Positions 43,101 to 50,837 of a stretch of DNA of 50,912 nucleotides are shown here, piece by piece. Positions within the stretch are counted from its first letter, which is position 1. Every line of letters starts with the position of its first letter. The notes under the pieces were generated by a model, which ran no database searches, was not told the origin of the DNA, and was given only the letters and a program-made list of their open reading frames with translations. The translations under genes and the position numbers were made by a program. The DNA is from JBCFAY01 sp038562375 (GTDB lineage Bacteria; Bacillota; Clostridia; Christensenellales; CAG-138): assembly GCA_038562375.1 (NCBI GenBank), contig JBCFAY010000024.1, positions 1-50,912 on the forward strand. Direction: 5' to 3'.

Positions 43101-43907
43101 GCCGACGTCCATCAGCGTGACCGGCTTTTTGATCCCAAGCTCCTCGCGGATTTCAAGATAGCGTTCGTACGCTTTTTTTGCCGCCGGATGATCGATCTTC
43201 ACCGAGTCGAGCGCAGTCAGAAACGTCGTGTGGCGGCAGTGATCCGACCAGTAGGTGTCGATCACGCGCAGCTCGGTCAGCGTCGGGTCGCGCCGTTCCC
43301 GCTTGAAGTAATCGATGCAGAAGAACACGTCCTGTTCGTCCATCGCGAGGCCGTATTCCCCGATCAACGCTTTTACGCCCGTATCGTCCAGCTCGCGGAA
43401 GCCTTCGACGATCGGCACGGCCTCGGGCAAACTGCACGCGAGGTCGAGCGAATCGTATTCCTCCATCGACGCCTCGCGGCTCTCGACCGGGTTGACAAGG
43501 TGCTTCTTGATCGCGGCGATATCCTCTTCCGAGAGCGCGCCGTAAAGGAGATACACCGTCGCCGTGCGCACGGCGGGGCGTTTGCCCATGCCGATCAGCT
43601 CGATGCACTGCGCGGCGGAATCCGCGCGCTGGTCGAACTGCCCGGGCAGGTACTCGACCGCGAATCGTGCGCGCTCATCGCTTTGCACAGGAAGCTCAGA
43701 AAAAACCTCGTCGGTCTGCGGCTCGGAAAACACCGTCTTCCTGCATTGGTCAAAAAGCCCGCGATCGATGTGCTCCACGTCGTAGCGGTTGACGACGCGC
43801 ACGCCCTGTAAGCCCCTGATGCCCAAAAACGAGCGGATATCCTTGAAAAGCGCCTGCGCCTGCACCGCAAACGCCGGTTTTCTCTCCACATAAACGCGAA
43901 ATACCAT
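40200..43907 (-). CDS. purL: Phosphoribosylformylglycinamidine synthase, single-chain PurL
   Basis: 1235 residues, a fusion of PurS-like, PurL and glutaminase (PurQ) regions as in the clostridial/gammaproteobacterial long form. ATP-binding catalytic halves: SDHCRHTTF, KNETHNHPTEIEPFGGAATCIGG, GGKDSMSG. C-terminal glutaminase (about 975-1235): PVFPGTNCEYDTARAF, PGGFSAGDEP, nucleophile Cys in GGICNGFQAL, and the His-containing HGEGRF. It makes FGAM from FGAR, glutamine and ATP. Last gene of the pur operon, 2 bp after purD; purH, purB and purK are not in this window. Confidence 0.95.
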   Translation of the reverse strand: MVFRVYVERKPAFAVQAQALFKDIRSFLGIRGLQGVRVVNRYDVEHIDRGLFDQCRKTVFSEPQTDEVFSELPVQSDERARFAVEYLPGQFDQRADSAAQCIELIGMGKRPAVRTATVYLLYGALSEEDIAAIKKHLVNPVESREASMEEYDSLDLACSLPEAVPIVEGFRELDDTGVKALIGEYGLAMDEQDVFFCIDYFKRERRDPTLTELRVIDTYWSDHCRHTTFLTALDSVKIDHPAAKKAYERYLEIREELGIKKPVTLMDVGTIAAKALKKRGLLTGVDESEEINACTVNVKADVDGREEDYLLLFKNETHNHPTEIEPFGGAATCIGGAIRDPLSGRAYVYQAMRVTGAADPLAPVEKTLPGKLPQRRIVTAAAAGYSSYGNQIGLATGLVDEIYHPGYAAKHMEVGAVVGAAPKKNVRREEPAPGDAIVLLGGRTGRDGCGGATGSSKSHCADSLESCGAEVQKGNAPEERKLQRLFRNPEAARLIKRCNDFGAGGVAVAVGELAGSLTIDLDAIPKKYEGLSGTELAISESQERMAVVLDEKDVEKFIALAREENLEATSIARVVEEQRLKMRFAGQEIVDLSREFLNTNGAQKHASAHIVAPRAAKRQADAGGVGARLLALAQDLNACSKRALSERFDSTIGGGSVLMPFGGARRRTPAQAMVAKLPVLGADTTTCSAMAYGYDPYLSEADAYSGAYLAVAESLAKLAATGVDYKKCYLSFQEYFARVGNVPERWGVPLCALLGALCAQMDLGVAAIGGKDSMSGSFENLDVPPTLLSFAVGVLSEKDVISPEFKRTGSRVVLLCPEKTADGLPDAQSMRALLERVHALVRNGRILAAQAVGARGVAHALLRMGLGNRIGVDFEADIDAQGLFSPGIGSFVLELAAGEPIGRTLGYTSARYAWTGLGEVIELDEIEDAYERALEAVYPSCAEEQKTLLLPDMPIAKAQRTCRRGSPIARPRVLIPVFPGTNCEYDTARAFERDGAIARILVLRNLSAKDISDSVDAFLTALDQSQILFLPGGFSAGDEPDGSGKFITAFLRNPRIGDGLSQLLDERDGLIGGICNGFQALVKLGLLPFGRIREMDENCPTLTYNTIGRHQSRLVYTRVISNGSPWLMHARVGDIHLAPVSHGEGRFVCPDALLKGLARSGRIATQYCDAKGTVDMSVDVNPNGSVAAVEGITSPDGRIFGKMAHSERTGKGLYKNVPGDQSMPMFEGAVDYFKL

Positions 43908-43909
43908 CT

Positions 43910-45190
43910 TTATGATCCCCCCGGCGCCATAAGCGCCCGTTTCCCGATATCGCGGCGGTACTGCATCCCCTCGAAACGGACCGCGTCCACCGCCTCATAC
44001 GCGCGCGCGACGGCCTTTTCAAGCGTCTTTGCCGTTGCCGTGATCCCGAGCACGCGCCCGCCCGCGGTCACAAGCCCGCCCTCGCGGAGCGCGGTGCCCG
44101 CGTGATAGACGATGATATCCCCGGCAAGCGCGCCCTCGCCGATCGAAATCGGCAGACCTTTTTCATAGCTGCCCGGATACCCGCCCGACGCGGCCACGAC
44201 GCAGCAGGACGCGCCCGGATGAAGCTCCACAGCAACCTCGGAGAGCCTTTCTTCCTCCACCGCGTTTAGCAGCGTAAACAGATCCGTTTTTAACAATGGA
44301 AGAACCGCCTGCGTCTCGGGATCGCCGAAGCGGCAGTTGTATTCGATGACCATCGGCCCCTTCTTCGTGAGCATCAGGCCGAAGTACAGACAGCCCTTGA
44401 ACACGCGGCCCTCCTCCCTCATCGCGCGGACCGTTGGGAGGTAGATGCGCTCCATGCACTCCTTGGCGATCCGCTCGGTATAGTACGGATTCGGCGCGAT
44501 CGCGCCCATGCCGCCCGTGTTCGGCCCAATATCCCCGTCGAAAACGCGCTTGTGATCCATGCAGGACACAAGCGGCGCGATGCTATGCCCGTCCGTCAGC
44601 GCCAATACCGAAACCTCGGGGCCGGTCAAGTATTCCTCGATCACCACCGTGTCCCCGCTGCTGCCGAAGCGCTTCTCGGAGAGCATCGCGCGCACTGCCT
44701 GCATTGCCTCTTCAAAATCCCCGGCGATGATCACGCCCTTGCCGAGGGCCGGTCCGTCCGCCTTGACGACGATCGGGTAGCTTGCCTTCTTTAAATAGGC
44801 GACGGCCTCCGCCTCGTCGGTAAACAGGGCGCAGGACGCCGTTGGGATGCCGTATTTGTGCATGAGGCGCTTTGAAAACGCCTTGCTGCCCTCGATGATC
44901 GCGGCCTTTTTGTCCGGGCCGAAGCAGGGGATGCCCGCCGCGTGCAGCGCGTCGACCGCGCCCAAGACCAGCGGATCGTCCTGCGCCACCACCGCGAAGC
45001 CGACATTGTGCGCCCTTGCGAATTCGACGATCCTATCGATCTCCTTGGCGCCGATGGGAACGCACTCGGCGATCCCGGCGATGCCGCCGTTGCCGGGCAG
45101 GGCGTAGATCGTATCGATCTCTTTATTCTCCCTAAGGCGCAGCGCCAGCGCGTGCTCGCGCCCGCCGCCGCCCACAATCAACACGTTCAT
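43910..45190 (-). CDS. purD: Phosphoribosylamine-glycine ligase (GAR synthetase)
   Basis: 426 residues. ATP-grasp enzyme: N-terminal MNVLIVGGGGREHALALRL, ATP-binding VVKADGPALGKGVIIAGDFEEA, the segment RFGDPETQAVLPLL. It makes GAR from phosphoribosylamine and glycine. ATG overlaps the purN stop (ATGA). Confidence 0.95.
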   Translation of the reverse strand: MNVLIVGGGGREHALALRLRENKEIDTIYALPGNGGIAGIAECVPIGAKEIDRIVEFARAHNVGFAVVAQDDPLVLGAVDALHAAGIPCFGPDKKAAIIEGSKAFSKRLMHKYGIPTASCALFTDEAEAVAYLKKASYPIVVKADGPALGKGVIIAGDFEEAMQAVRAMLSEKRFGSSGDTVVIEEYLTGPEVSVLALTDGHSIAPLVSCMDHKRVFDGDIGPNTGGMGAIAPNPYYTERIAKECMERIYLPTVRAMREEGRVFKGCLYFGLMLTKKGPMVIEYNCRFGDPETQAVLPLLKTDLFTLLNAVEEERLSEVAVELHPGASCCVVAASGGYPGSYEKGLPISIGEGALAGDIIVYHAGTALREGGLVTAGGRVLGITATAKTLEKAVARAYEAVDAVRFEGMQYRRDIGKRALMAPGGS

Positions 45191-45801
45191 GCTTGCTTCT
45201 CCTTTGCGATCCGCCCGCAGACCGTCTCCACCGCCTGCGGGAGAAGCTCCCATTCCGCCTGCTCCATCACGCGGCGCTGCAGCGCCTCCGGCGTGTCGCG
45301 CTCGTGGACCTCTACCGCTTTTTGCAGGAGGATCCTCCCGCCGTCGACCTTCTCGTCCACAAAATGCACCGTCGCGCCGGTGATCTTCACGCCGTAGCGA
45401 AGCGCCGCCTCATGCACCTTGAGCCCGTAACAGCCCCTACCGCAGAACGACGGGAGCAGGGACGGGTGCACGTTGAGGATGCGCTCGGGATACCGCGAGA
45501 CAAAGTCTTTGCTTAGAATGGACAGAAAGCCCGCGAGCACGACGAGGTCGATCTCCCTCCGCCGCAGCGCGTCGAGGAGCAACTCCTCGAATTGCGCGTG
45601 GCTTTCGCAGGCGCGCTCGTCGATCGCAACGGCTTCCACCCCCGCCTGCTGCGCGCGCGCAAGCGCAAACGCGTCCGGACGGTTGGAGATCACAACGCGG
45701 ATCCCGCCGCTTGGGAGCTTGCCTTCCGCCTCTGCGCAGAGAAGCGCCTGGAGGTTCGTGCCGCCGCCGGACACGAGCACCGCGACGTTCGCCTTCAGCA
45801 T
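45187..45801 (-). CDS. purN: Phosphoribosylglycinamide formyltransferase
   Basis: 204 residues from the ATG at 45801 (MLKANVAVLVSGGGTNLQALL). 10-formyl-THF-dependent GAR transformylase; active-site Asn/His region ERILNVHPSLLPSF and the Asp-containing TGATVHFVDEKVDGG. Overlaps purM by 7 bp and purD by 4 bp. Confidence 0.95.
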   Translation of the reverse strand: MLKANVAVLVSGGGTNLQALLCAEAEGKLPSGGIRVVISNRPDAFALARAQQAGVEAVAIDERACESHAQFEELLLDALRRREIDLVVLAGFLSILSKDFVSRYPERILNVHPSLLPSFCGRGCYGLKVHEAALRYGVKITGATVHFVDEKVDGGRILLQKAVEVHERDTPEALQRRVMEQAEWELLPQAVETVCGRIAKEKQA

Positions 45802-46835
45802 ATCGCGACACCCTCTTCCCCGCGCGCGACCTCGCCGATGACCTTCGCGTCGACGCCGCAGCCGCACAGGATCGATACCGCCCGGTCCGCCTGGTCTTTG
45901 GGCACGACGGCGCTCATGCCCACGCCCATGTTGAAGGTGTTGAACAGGTCGCGCTCGGGGATTTTGCCCGCGCGCCGGATATACTCAAACAGCGGCGGGA
46001 TCGTAAGCGCTTGCCTTTCTATGCGCGCCTGCAAGCCGGAGGGCAGGCTGCGCGGTATATTCTCGTAAAAGCCGCCTCCGGTGATATGCGCGAGCGAATG
46101 CACGTCCACGCCCTTTAAAAGCTCCAGCACCGGTCCGACATAGATGCGCGTCGGCTCAAGAAGCGCGAGCCCGAGCGTGGTATGAAGCTCGTCGACAAAC
46201 ACGTCGAGCGGCGCGCGGTCCTTATCGATCCCGAAGACCTTTCTTACCAGCGAGAAGCCGTTCGAGTGCACGCCGGAGGACGCGAGCGCGACGATCGCGT
46301 CGCCCTCCCGTACGCGTGCGGGATCGAGGATGCGCCCCTTGTCGACGATGCCGACCGCGAACCCCGCGAGGTCGTACTCGTCCGGCGCGTAAAAGCCGGG
46401 CATCTCCGCCGTTTCGCCGCCGATGAGCGCGCAGCCGGATTCGACGCACCCGCGCGCCACGCCCGAGACGATCGAGGCGACGCGCTCGGGCACGTTTTTG
46501 CCCACCGCCACGTAGTCGAGGAAAAACAAGGGCTTCGCCCCGCAGCAGACGATATCGTTGACGCACATAGCCACGCAGTCGACGCCCACGGTATCGTGGC
46601 GGTCCAGCAGCATCGCAAGGCGGAGCTTCGTCCCCACCCCGTCCGTCCCGCTCACGAGCACGGGCTGCTGTATCCCCGTCAGATCCGGCTCGAACAGACC
46701 GCCGAACCCGCCGATGGGCGAAAGCGCGCCGGGGATGAAAGTGCTCTTGACATGCTCTTGCATCAGCTCCACCGCGCGGTATCCGGCCGTGATGTCCACG
46801 CCCGCGTTTTTGTAGCTCTCGCTGTAGCTTTTCAT
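45795..46835 (-). CDS. purM: Phosphoribosylformylglycinamidine cyclo-ligase (AIR synthetase)
   Basis: 346 residues from the ATG at 46835, which overlaps the purF stop (ATGA); frames extending further upstream read through purF and are not coding. N-terminal SYKNAGVDITAGYRAVELM, GGFGGLFEPD, VSGTDGVGTKLRLAM, GGETAEMPGFY, HITGGGFYENIPRSLP. It makes AIR from FGAM and ATP. Confidence 0.95.
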   Translation of the reverse strand: MKSYSESYKNAGVDITAGYRAVELMQEHVKSTFIPGALSPIGGFGGLFEPDLTGIQQPVLVSGTDGVGTKLRLAMLLDRHDTVGVDCVAMCVNDIVCCGAKPLFFLDYVAVGKNVPERVASIVSGVARGCVESGCALIGGETAEMPGFYAPDEYDLAGFAVGIVDKGRILDPARVREGDAIVALASSGVHSNGFSLVRKVFGIDKDRAPLDVFVDELHTTLGLALLEPTRIYVGPVLELLKGVDVHSLAHITGGGFYENIPRSLPSGLQARIERQALTIPPLFEYIRRAGKIPERDLFNTFNMGVGMSAVVPKDQADRAVSILCGCGVDAKVIGEVARGEEGVAIC

Positions 46836-48280
46836 TGGCCGCCCTTCTCCGGATCCAGCTCTCCGATCCTCGTCGCGTATTTGTTCTTGCCCGGCTTGCG
46901 AGGCGTTTCTGCCGGGTATTCGCCGGTAAAGCACGCCGTGCAGAATCCAAGGCTCGTATGATCCGCCAGTTTGGTCACATTTGAGGTGCTCAAAAAACCG
47001 ATCGAGTCGATGTTGAGCATCTCCATCATCTCCTCGTCGGTATGGTTCCAGGCGATGAGCTTCTCCTGCGAGTCGATGTCCGTCCCGTAATAGCACGGGT
47101 AGAGGAACTTCGGCGCGGAGGAGCGCATATGCACCTCGGTCGCGCCCGCGTCCCTTAGAAGCTGTACGATGCGCGCGCAGGTCGTGCCGCGCACGATCGA
47201 ATCGTCGATGAGCACCACTCGCTTGCCCGAGACCGTGGACGCGATGGTGTTGAGCTTGATGCGCACCTGATCCTCGCGGCCCGCCTGCGTGGGCTGTATG
47301 AACGTCCTGCCGATGTACTTGTTCTTGATAAACCCGAGCCCGTAGGGGATGCCCGACTGGCGCGAGTAGCCGATGGCCGCGTCGATCCCGGAATCCGGCA
47401 CGCCGATGACCACGTCCGCCTGCACCGGGTGTTCGAGCGCCAAAAACGCGCCCGCGCGCTGCCGCGCCACGTGCACGCTGCTGCCGTCGATCACGCTGTC
47501 CGGCCGCGCGAAGTAGATCATCTCGAACACGCACAGCGACGTGCGCCGGCTCTTGCAGTGCTCGGTGATGCTGCGCATGCCGTTTTTGTCCGCGACAACG
47601 ATCTCGCCCGGCTCCACGTCCCTTAAAAACTGCGCGCCCACGCTCGAGAGCGCGCAGCTCTCGGACGCGAACATAAACGCGCCGTCCTTTACGCCGATGC
47701 ACAGCGGCCGAAAGCCCGACGGATCGCGCACCGCGATGAGCTTGCTCGGCGAGAGGATCACGAGCGAATACGCGCCCTGAAGCTTCTCCATCGCGCGCGC
47801 GACGGCCTCCTCGATCGAGGGCGCAGAGAGGCGCTCCTTGGTCACGACGTAGGCGATGACCTCGGTATCGCTCGTCGTGTGGAAGATCGAGCCGCTCAGC
47901 TCGAGCTGTTCCCGAAGCTCCGCGTCGTTGGTCAAATTGCCGTTGTGCGCGAGCGCCATGCAGCCCTTGACGTGGTTGACCACCAGCGGCTGCGCGTTCA
48001 GGCGCGGGTCGTTCCCGGTTGTGCCGTAGCGCACATGGCCGATCGCGTGTGTGCCCTTGCCGAGCTTTGCGAGCGCGTCCGCGTCGAACACCTCGTTGAC
48101 GAGGCCCCTGTCGCGGTGCACGCTGATCAGGCCGCCGTCGTTGACCGCGATGCCGCAGCTTTCCTGTCCGCGGTGCTGCAGCGCGTACAGCGCGTAATAG
48201 GTATCCGACACCACGTCGGTTTGTCGGTTTGCGCTAAATACGCCGAACACCCCGCACTCTTCGTGCAAATGATTGAACAT
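46832..48280 (-). CDS. purF: Amidophosphoribosyltransferase
   Basis: 482 residues from the ATG at 48280 (GAAAGGG upstream), not the longer in-frame start. A short eight-residue propeptide precedes nucleophile Cys9 in EECGVFGV, as in Bacillus subtilis PurF. Glutaminase domain with HVRYGTTG; PRTase domain with VVLIDDSIVRGTTC; C-terminal Cys pair FCTACFTGEYP supports the [4Fe-4S] type. Commits PRPP to purine synthesis; usually inhibited by AMP/GMP. Confidence 0.95.
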   Translation of the reverse strand: MFNHLHEECGVFGVFSANRQTDVVSDTYYALYALQHRGQESCGIAVNDGGLISVHRDRGLVNEVFDADALAKLGKGTHAIGHVRYGTTGNDPRLNAQPLVVNHVKGCMALAHNGNLTNDAELREQLELSGSIFHTTSDTEVIAYVVTKERLSAPSIEEAVARAMEKLQGAYSLVILSPSKLIAVRDPSGFRPLCIGVKDGAFMFASESCALSSVGAQFLRDVEPGEIVVADKNGMRSITEHCKSRRTSLCVFEMIYFARPDSVIDGSSVHVARQRAGAFLALEHPVQADVVIGVPDSGIDAAIGYSRQSGIPYGLGFIKNKYIGRTFIQPTQAGREDQVRIKLNTIASTVSGKRVVLIDDSIVRGTTCARIVQLLRDAGATEVHMRSSAPKFLYPCYYGTDIDSQEKLIAWNHTDEEMMEMLNIDSIGFLSTSNVTKLADHTSLGFCTACFTGEYPAETPRKPGKNKYATRIGELDPEKGGQ

Positions 48281-48394
48281 GACTGCCCTTTCAAAACGAA
48301 TCCGCATTCCGTTCGTTCCCTTGGAGCGGATCGGTAAATACTGTCTTTCTTAACTGTGGACAAATACTTGTCCACGTTTTCATTCGCAATGGTA

Positions 48395-49105
48395 TCACTC
48401 GCCCATCAAACGCCTGCGGATCTCGATATACGCGTCCTCGACGCCGCCCAGATCCCTGCGGAAGCGGTCCTTGTCGAGCTTTTCCTTGGTCGCGCTGTCC
48501 CAGAAGCGGCAGGTATCCGGCGAGATCTCGTCGGCCAGGACGATCGTTCCGTCCGCCGTCTTGCCGAATTCGAGCTTGAAGTCTATAAGCTCGATGCCGA
48601 CCGCCTTGAGATAAGCTGTAAGGAATTTGTTGATCCTGAAGGAATAGTCCGCGATGGTCCTAAGTTCGTCCGCCGTCGCGAGATCCATCGCGAAGATGTG
48701 ATAATCGTTGATCATCGGGTCGCCGAGTTCGTCGTTCTTATAGCAGTACTCGAGCACTGTGCTCTTGAGCAAAGTACCCTCCTCAAGCCCCAGGCGCTTT
48801 GCGAGCGAGCCCGCGGCGATGTTGCGCACGATGACCTCGATCGGAACGATCTTCACCCGCTTTACGAGCGTGTCCCGCTCCGAAAGCTCCTCCACGAAAT
48901 GGGTGGGGATGCCTTCCTTTTCGAGCAGGCGCATCAGGTGATTGGTCACGCGGTTGTTGATCACGCCCTTGCCCGCGATCGTGCCGCGCTTGACGCCGTT
49001 GAAGGCGGTCGCGTCGTCCTTGTAGGATACGATGCAGAGGTTTTCGTCCGTCGTCGCATAGACCTTCTTGGCCTTGCCCTCGTAGATTTGAACCGTCTTT
49101 TCCAT
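48395..49105 (-). CDS. purC: SAICAR synthetase
   Basis: 236 residues, typical length. YEGKAKKVY at the N-terminus, SAICAR family signatures VPIEVIVRNIAAGSLAKR and LIDFKLEFGK, and LADEISPDTCRFWD. Joins CAIR with aspartate using ATP. 51 bp after purE, 114 bp before purF; the latter gap shows no clear terminator. Confidence 0.95.
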   Translation of the reverse strand: MEKTVQIYEGKAKKVYATTDENLCIVSYKDDATAFNGVKRGTIAGKGVINNRVTNHLMRLLEKEGIPTHFVEELSERDTLVKRVKIVPIEVIVRNIAAGSLAKRLGLEEGTLLKSTVLEYCYKNDELGDPMINDYHIFAMDLATADELRTIADYSFRINKFLTAYLKAVGIELIDFKLEFGKTADGTIVLADEISPDTCRFWDSATKEKLDKDRFRRDLGGVEDAYIEIRRRLMGE

Positions 49106-49156
49106 GTGAATTCTCCTTAAATTTAAAATTAATCTGCAAAACGCGCCTTAAGCGCC

Positions 49157-49648
49157 TTATTGATACCGTTTCCTTACGCTTTGATCCTTTTCGAGCACCG
49201 CCCGCTCCATGGCGCCGCGACGCTTTTTGAGCCTGCCCGCAAGGCTGGCGTCGCCGAGCGCGAGGATCTGTGCCGCCAATATCGCGGCGTTGCCCGCGCC
49301 GTTGATCGCGACCGTCGCGACCGGGACGCCCTCGGGCATCTGCACCGTGGAAAGAAGCGCGTCCAGCCCGTCGAGCGCCGAGGATTTGATCGGGATGCCG
49401 ATCACCGGCAGATTCGTGTGCGCGGCCATCGCGCCCGCGAGATGCGCGGCCTTGCCCGCCGCCGCGATGATCACGCCGAACCCGTTTTGTTCGGCCGAGC
49501 TTGCAAATTCCGCCGCCTGCGCGGGCGTCCTGTGGGCGCTTATCACGCGCGCTTCGAACGGCAGCTCAAGCTCCTGAAATACGCCGATCGCGGCCTCCAG
49601 AACCGGCAAATCGCTGTCGCTCCCCATGACAAGCGCGATTTTCTTCAT
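49157..49648 (-). CDS. purE: N5-carboxyaminoimidazole ribonucleotide mutase (class I PurE)
   Basis: 163 residues. VMGSDSDLPV phosphate loop and SAHRTP with the active-site His; GIPIKSSALDGLDALLSTVQMPEGVPVAT is the second family block. It converts N5-CAIR to CAIR, so a purK is expected elsewhere. First gene of the operon; ATGGAGGC precedes its ATG, and a PurR-box pair overlaps the leader. Confidence 0.95.
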   Translation of the reverse strand: MKKIALVMGSDSDLPVLEAAIGVFQELELPFEARVISAHRTPAQAAEFASSAEQNGFGVIIAAAGKAAHLAGAMAAHTNLPVIGIPIKSSALDGLDALLSTVQMPEGVPVATVAINGAGNAAILAAQILALGDASLAGRLKKRRGAMERAVLEKDQSVRKRYQ

Positions 49649-49664
49649 TGTGTGCCTCCATCGT

Positions 49665-49707
49665 CATGTTCGTGTTTTTTGTATATTTCTCATCAATTCC
49701 GAGGATT
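49665..49707 (-). promoter_or_regulatory. PurR-box-like pair upstream of purE
   Basis: On minus AAACACGAACATG (49666-49678) contains the ACGAACAT core of Bacillus PurBoxes. On plus AATTCCGAGGATT (49695-49707) matches AWWWCCGAACWWT at 11 of 13 positions. The two are inverted and the cores are ~32 bp apart, like the tandem inverted boxes bound by Bacillus-type PurR. The pair is 17-60 bp from the start codon. Confidence 0.6.
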
Positions 49708-49852
49708 ACCCGTTAATAATACATTATAATCTGAACATTATCAATGTAATACTAAATAATGTACGTTTTTTTATTATTGTGCCGAAATGCCTTATGTACC
49801 GTAAAAGGCCCGCAAACCGCACAGTATCAGAGGGTTCCCTCGATAAAATAAG

Positions 49853-49880
49853 AAAAAACACGCCTGGATAAAGACGTGCT
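49853..49880 (-). terminator. Intrinsic terminator upstream of purE
   Basis: On minus: 8-bp stem (two G-U pairs) with an 8-nt loop, followed by TTTTTT. It probably ends transcription from the small ORFs at 50033-50346, although a purine-responsive attenuator is possible. Confidence 0.55.
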
Positions 49881-49932
49881 TTTTCAAAGGATTTCGTAGA
49901 AAAACAAATTTTCTAAGGGAAATTCGAATTAA

Positions 49933-49947
49933 ATGTTCGTGTTTTTG
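49933..49947 (-). promoter_or_regulatory. Second PurBox-like motif
   Basis: CAAAAACACGAACAT on minus repeats the AAAACACGAACAT of the proximal box, ~270 bp further from purE and upstream of the terminator at 49853-49880. A TTCGAATT palindromic core (49924-49930 side) lies next to it. Confidence 0.45.
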
Positions 49948-50032
49948 TTTCCTCCTTCAGCGAGTGGTTTTATTGCGTATGCCCAATAGAAAGGCTGCGT
50001 TTGCGCCTTCCCCGCTTCCTGCCCGCCCGGCC

Positions 50033-50197
50033 TCAGCTCGGGTTTATGACCGGCGGCCCGCCCCGGCGGTTCCCGGTGGTGTTCGGCCCTTGTATCCCGG
50101 GGGAAGGGGACGGCGTTCCCTTTTCGTCGTTGATCCAGCCGTCCACCTTTGCCTCCGGCTGGCGTGGATCGATCTTCTTTTTCTCTTCCCTCTCCAT
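50033..50197 (-). CDS. Small hydrophilic ORF B (54 residues)
   Basis: Begins MEREEKKKIDPRQPEAKVDG and ends GGPPVINPS. A strong AAGGAGAAGAATCAAA site overlaps the stop of the preceding small ORF. Charged N-terminus, Pro/Gly-rich C-terminus, no membrane segment; function unknown. The tight coupling with the upstream ORF is the main support for it being real. Confidence 0.55.
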   Translation of the reverse strand: MEREEKKKIDPRQPEAKVDGWINDEKGTPSPSPGIQGPNTTGNRRGGPPVINPS

Positions 50198-50211
50198 TTT
50201 GATTCTTCTCC

Positions 50212-50346
50212 TTAAACGTCGTTTTCTGGGGCGGATTGTTTTTTCGTATTCCTGTTCTGGTTCTGGTTTTCGCGCGTCAACGGCGTTTGGCCTTTGGCCT
50301 TTTCTGCGCGCGCGCTTTTGTTGTCGACCTGGCTGTCCTTCGGCAT
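50212..50346 (-). CDS. Small hydrophilic ORF A (44 residues)
   Basis: Begins MPKDSQVDNKSARAEKAKGQ and ends KQSAPENDV; almost only polar residues (Lys, Asn, Gln, Glu). AAAAGGAGGGGAAACG precedes the ATG at 50346, a near-ideal site. Probably disordered; function unknown. It is 14 bp upstream of ORF B on the same strand. Confidence 0.6.
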   Translation of the reverse strand: MPKDSQVDNKSARAEKAKGQTPLTRENQNQNRNTKKQSAPENDV

Positions 50347-50514
50347 CGTTTCCCCTCCTTTTAAGTTAGCTTTTGCATTCGTAGGGCATCTCATTTATCT
50401 TGGGGGATAGAATTTTTTATCGGCCGAGTTCTGTGAGCATCGCCGGAATTTCAGGCGATAAAACGGCGCCGGAACGGCGGCCGCAGGGCGATATAAAAAT
50501 GCTCGGGCCCGGCT

Positions 50515-50542
50515 TGCATTTTCTGAACCGATATTGTAGAAT
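50515..50542 (+). promoter_or_regulatory. Promoter for the tRNA-Ser locus
   Basis: TTGCAT (50515-50520), 16-bp spacer, TAGAAT (50537-50542), about 50 bp upstream of the truncated tRNA. Confidence 0.65.
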
Positions 50543-50594
50543 ATAAAAGCGTTGTCCGCCGCAGGGCTTTTTGAGGCAGGCGAACAACAGCATT

Positions 50595-50638
50595 GGAGAG
50601 ATGGCTGAGCTGGTCTAAGGCGCACGACTGGAAATCGT
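50595..50638 (+). pseudogene. Truncated tRNA-Ser (5' half only)
   Basis: The 44 nt contain an acceptor 5' strand GGAGAGA, a D-arm and an anticodon arm with CTGGAAA (anticodon GGA), then break off right after the anticodon stem into AT-rich sequence. Variable arm, T-arm and acceptor 3' strand are missing. Not a working tRNA. Confidence 0.8.
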
Positions 50639-50709
50639 AAAAGGAACGATATGTGAACTTATAAAGAGATATAAAGACTTATAAAGGCTTATGTAAGAAT
50701 TAATTACTT

Positions 50710-50800
<91 letters not shown>

Positions 50801-50810
50801 CATTTTGTCT

Positions 50811-50837
50811 GAAAAGTCCGATTTTATCGGGCTTTTC
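50811..50837 (+). terminator. Hairpin downstream of tRNA-Ser
   Basis: A 12-bp stem (50811-50822 with 50826-50837, one G-U pair) with a 3-nt loop, followed by GGCATTTT. Beyond it to the right edge no gene is seen. Confidence 0.65.

Noticed and set aside
45802..47702. A 635-codon frame covering purM and half of purF
   Set aside because: Upstream of 46835 it is the wrong frame of purF; the true purM start overlaps the purF stop as ATGA.
49649..49930. Purine riboswitch upstream of purE
   Set aside because: No aptamer core is visible; the terminator and PurBox-like sites explain the region better.
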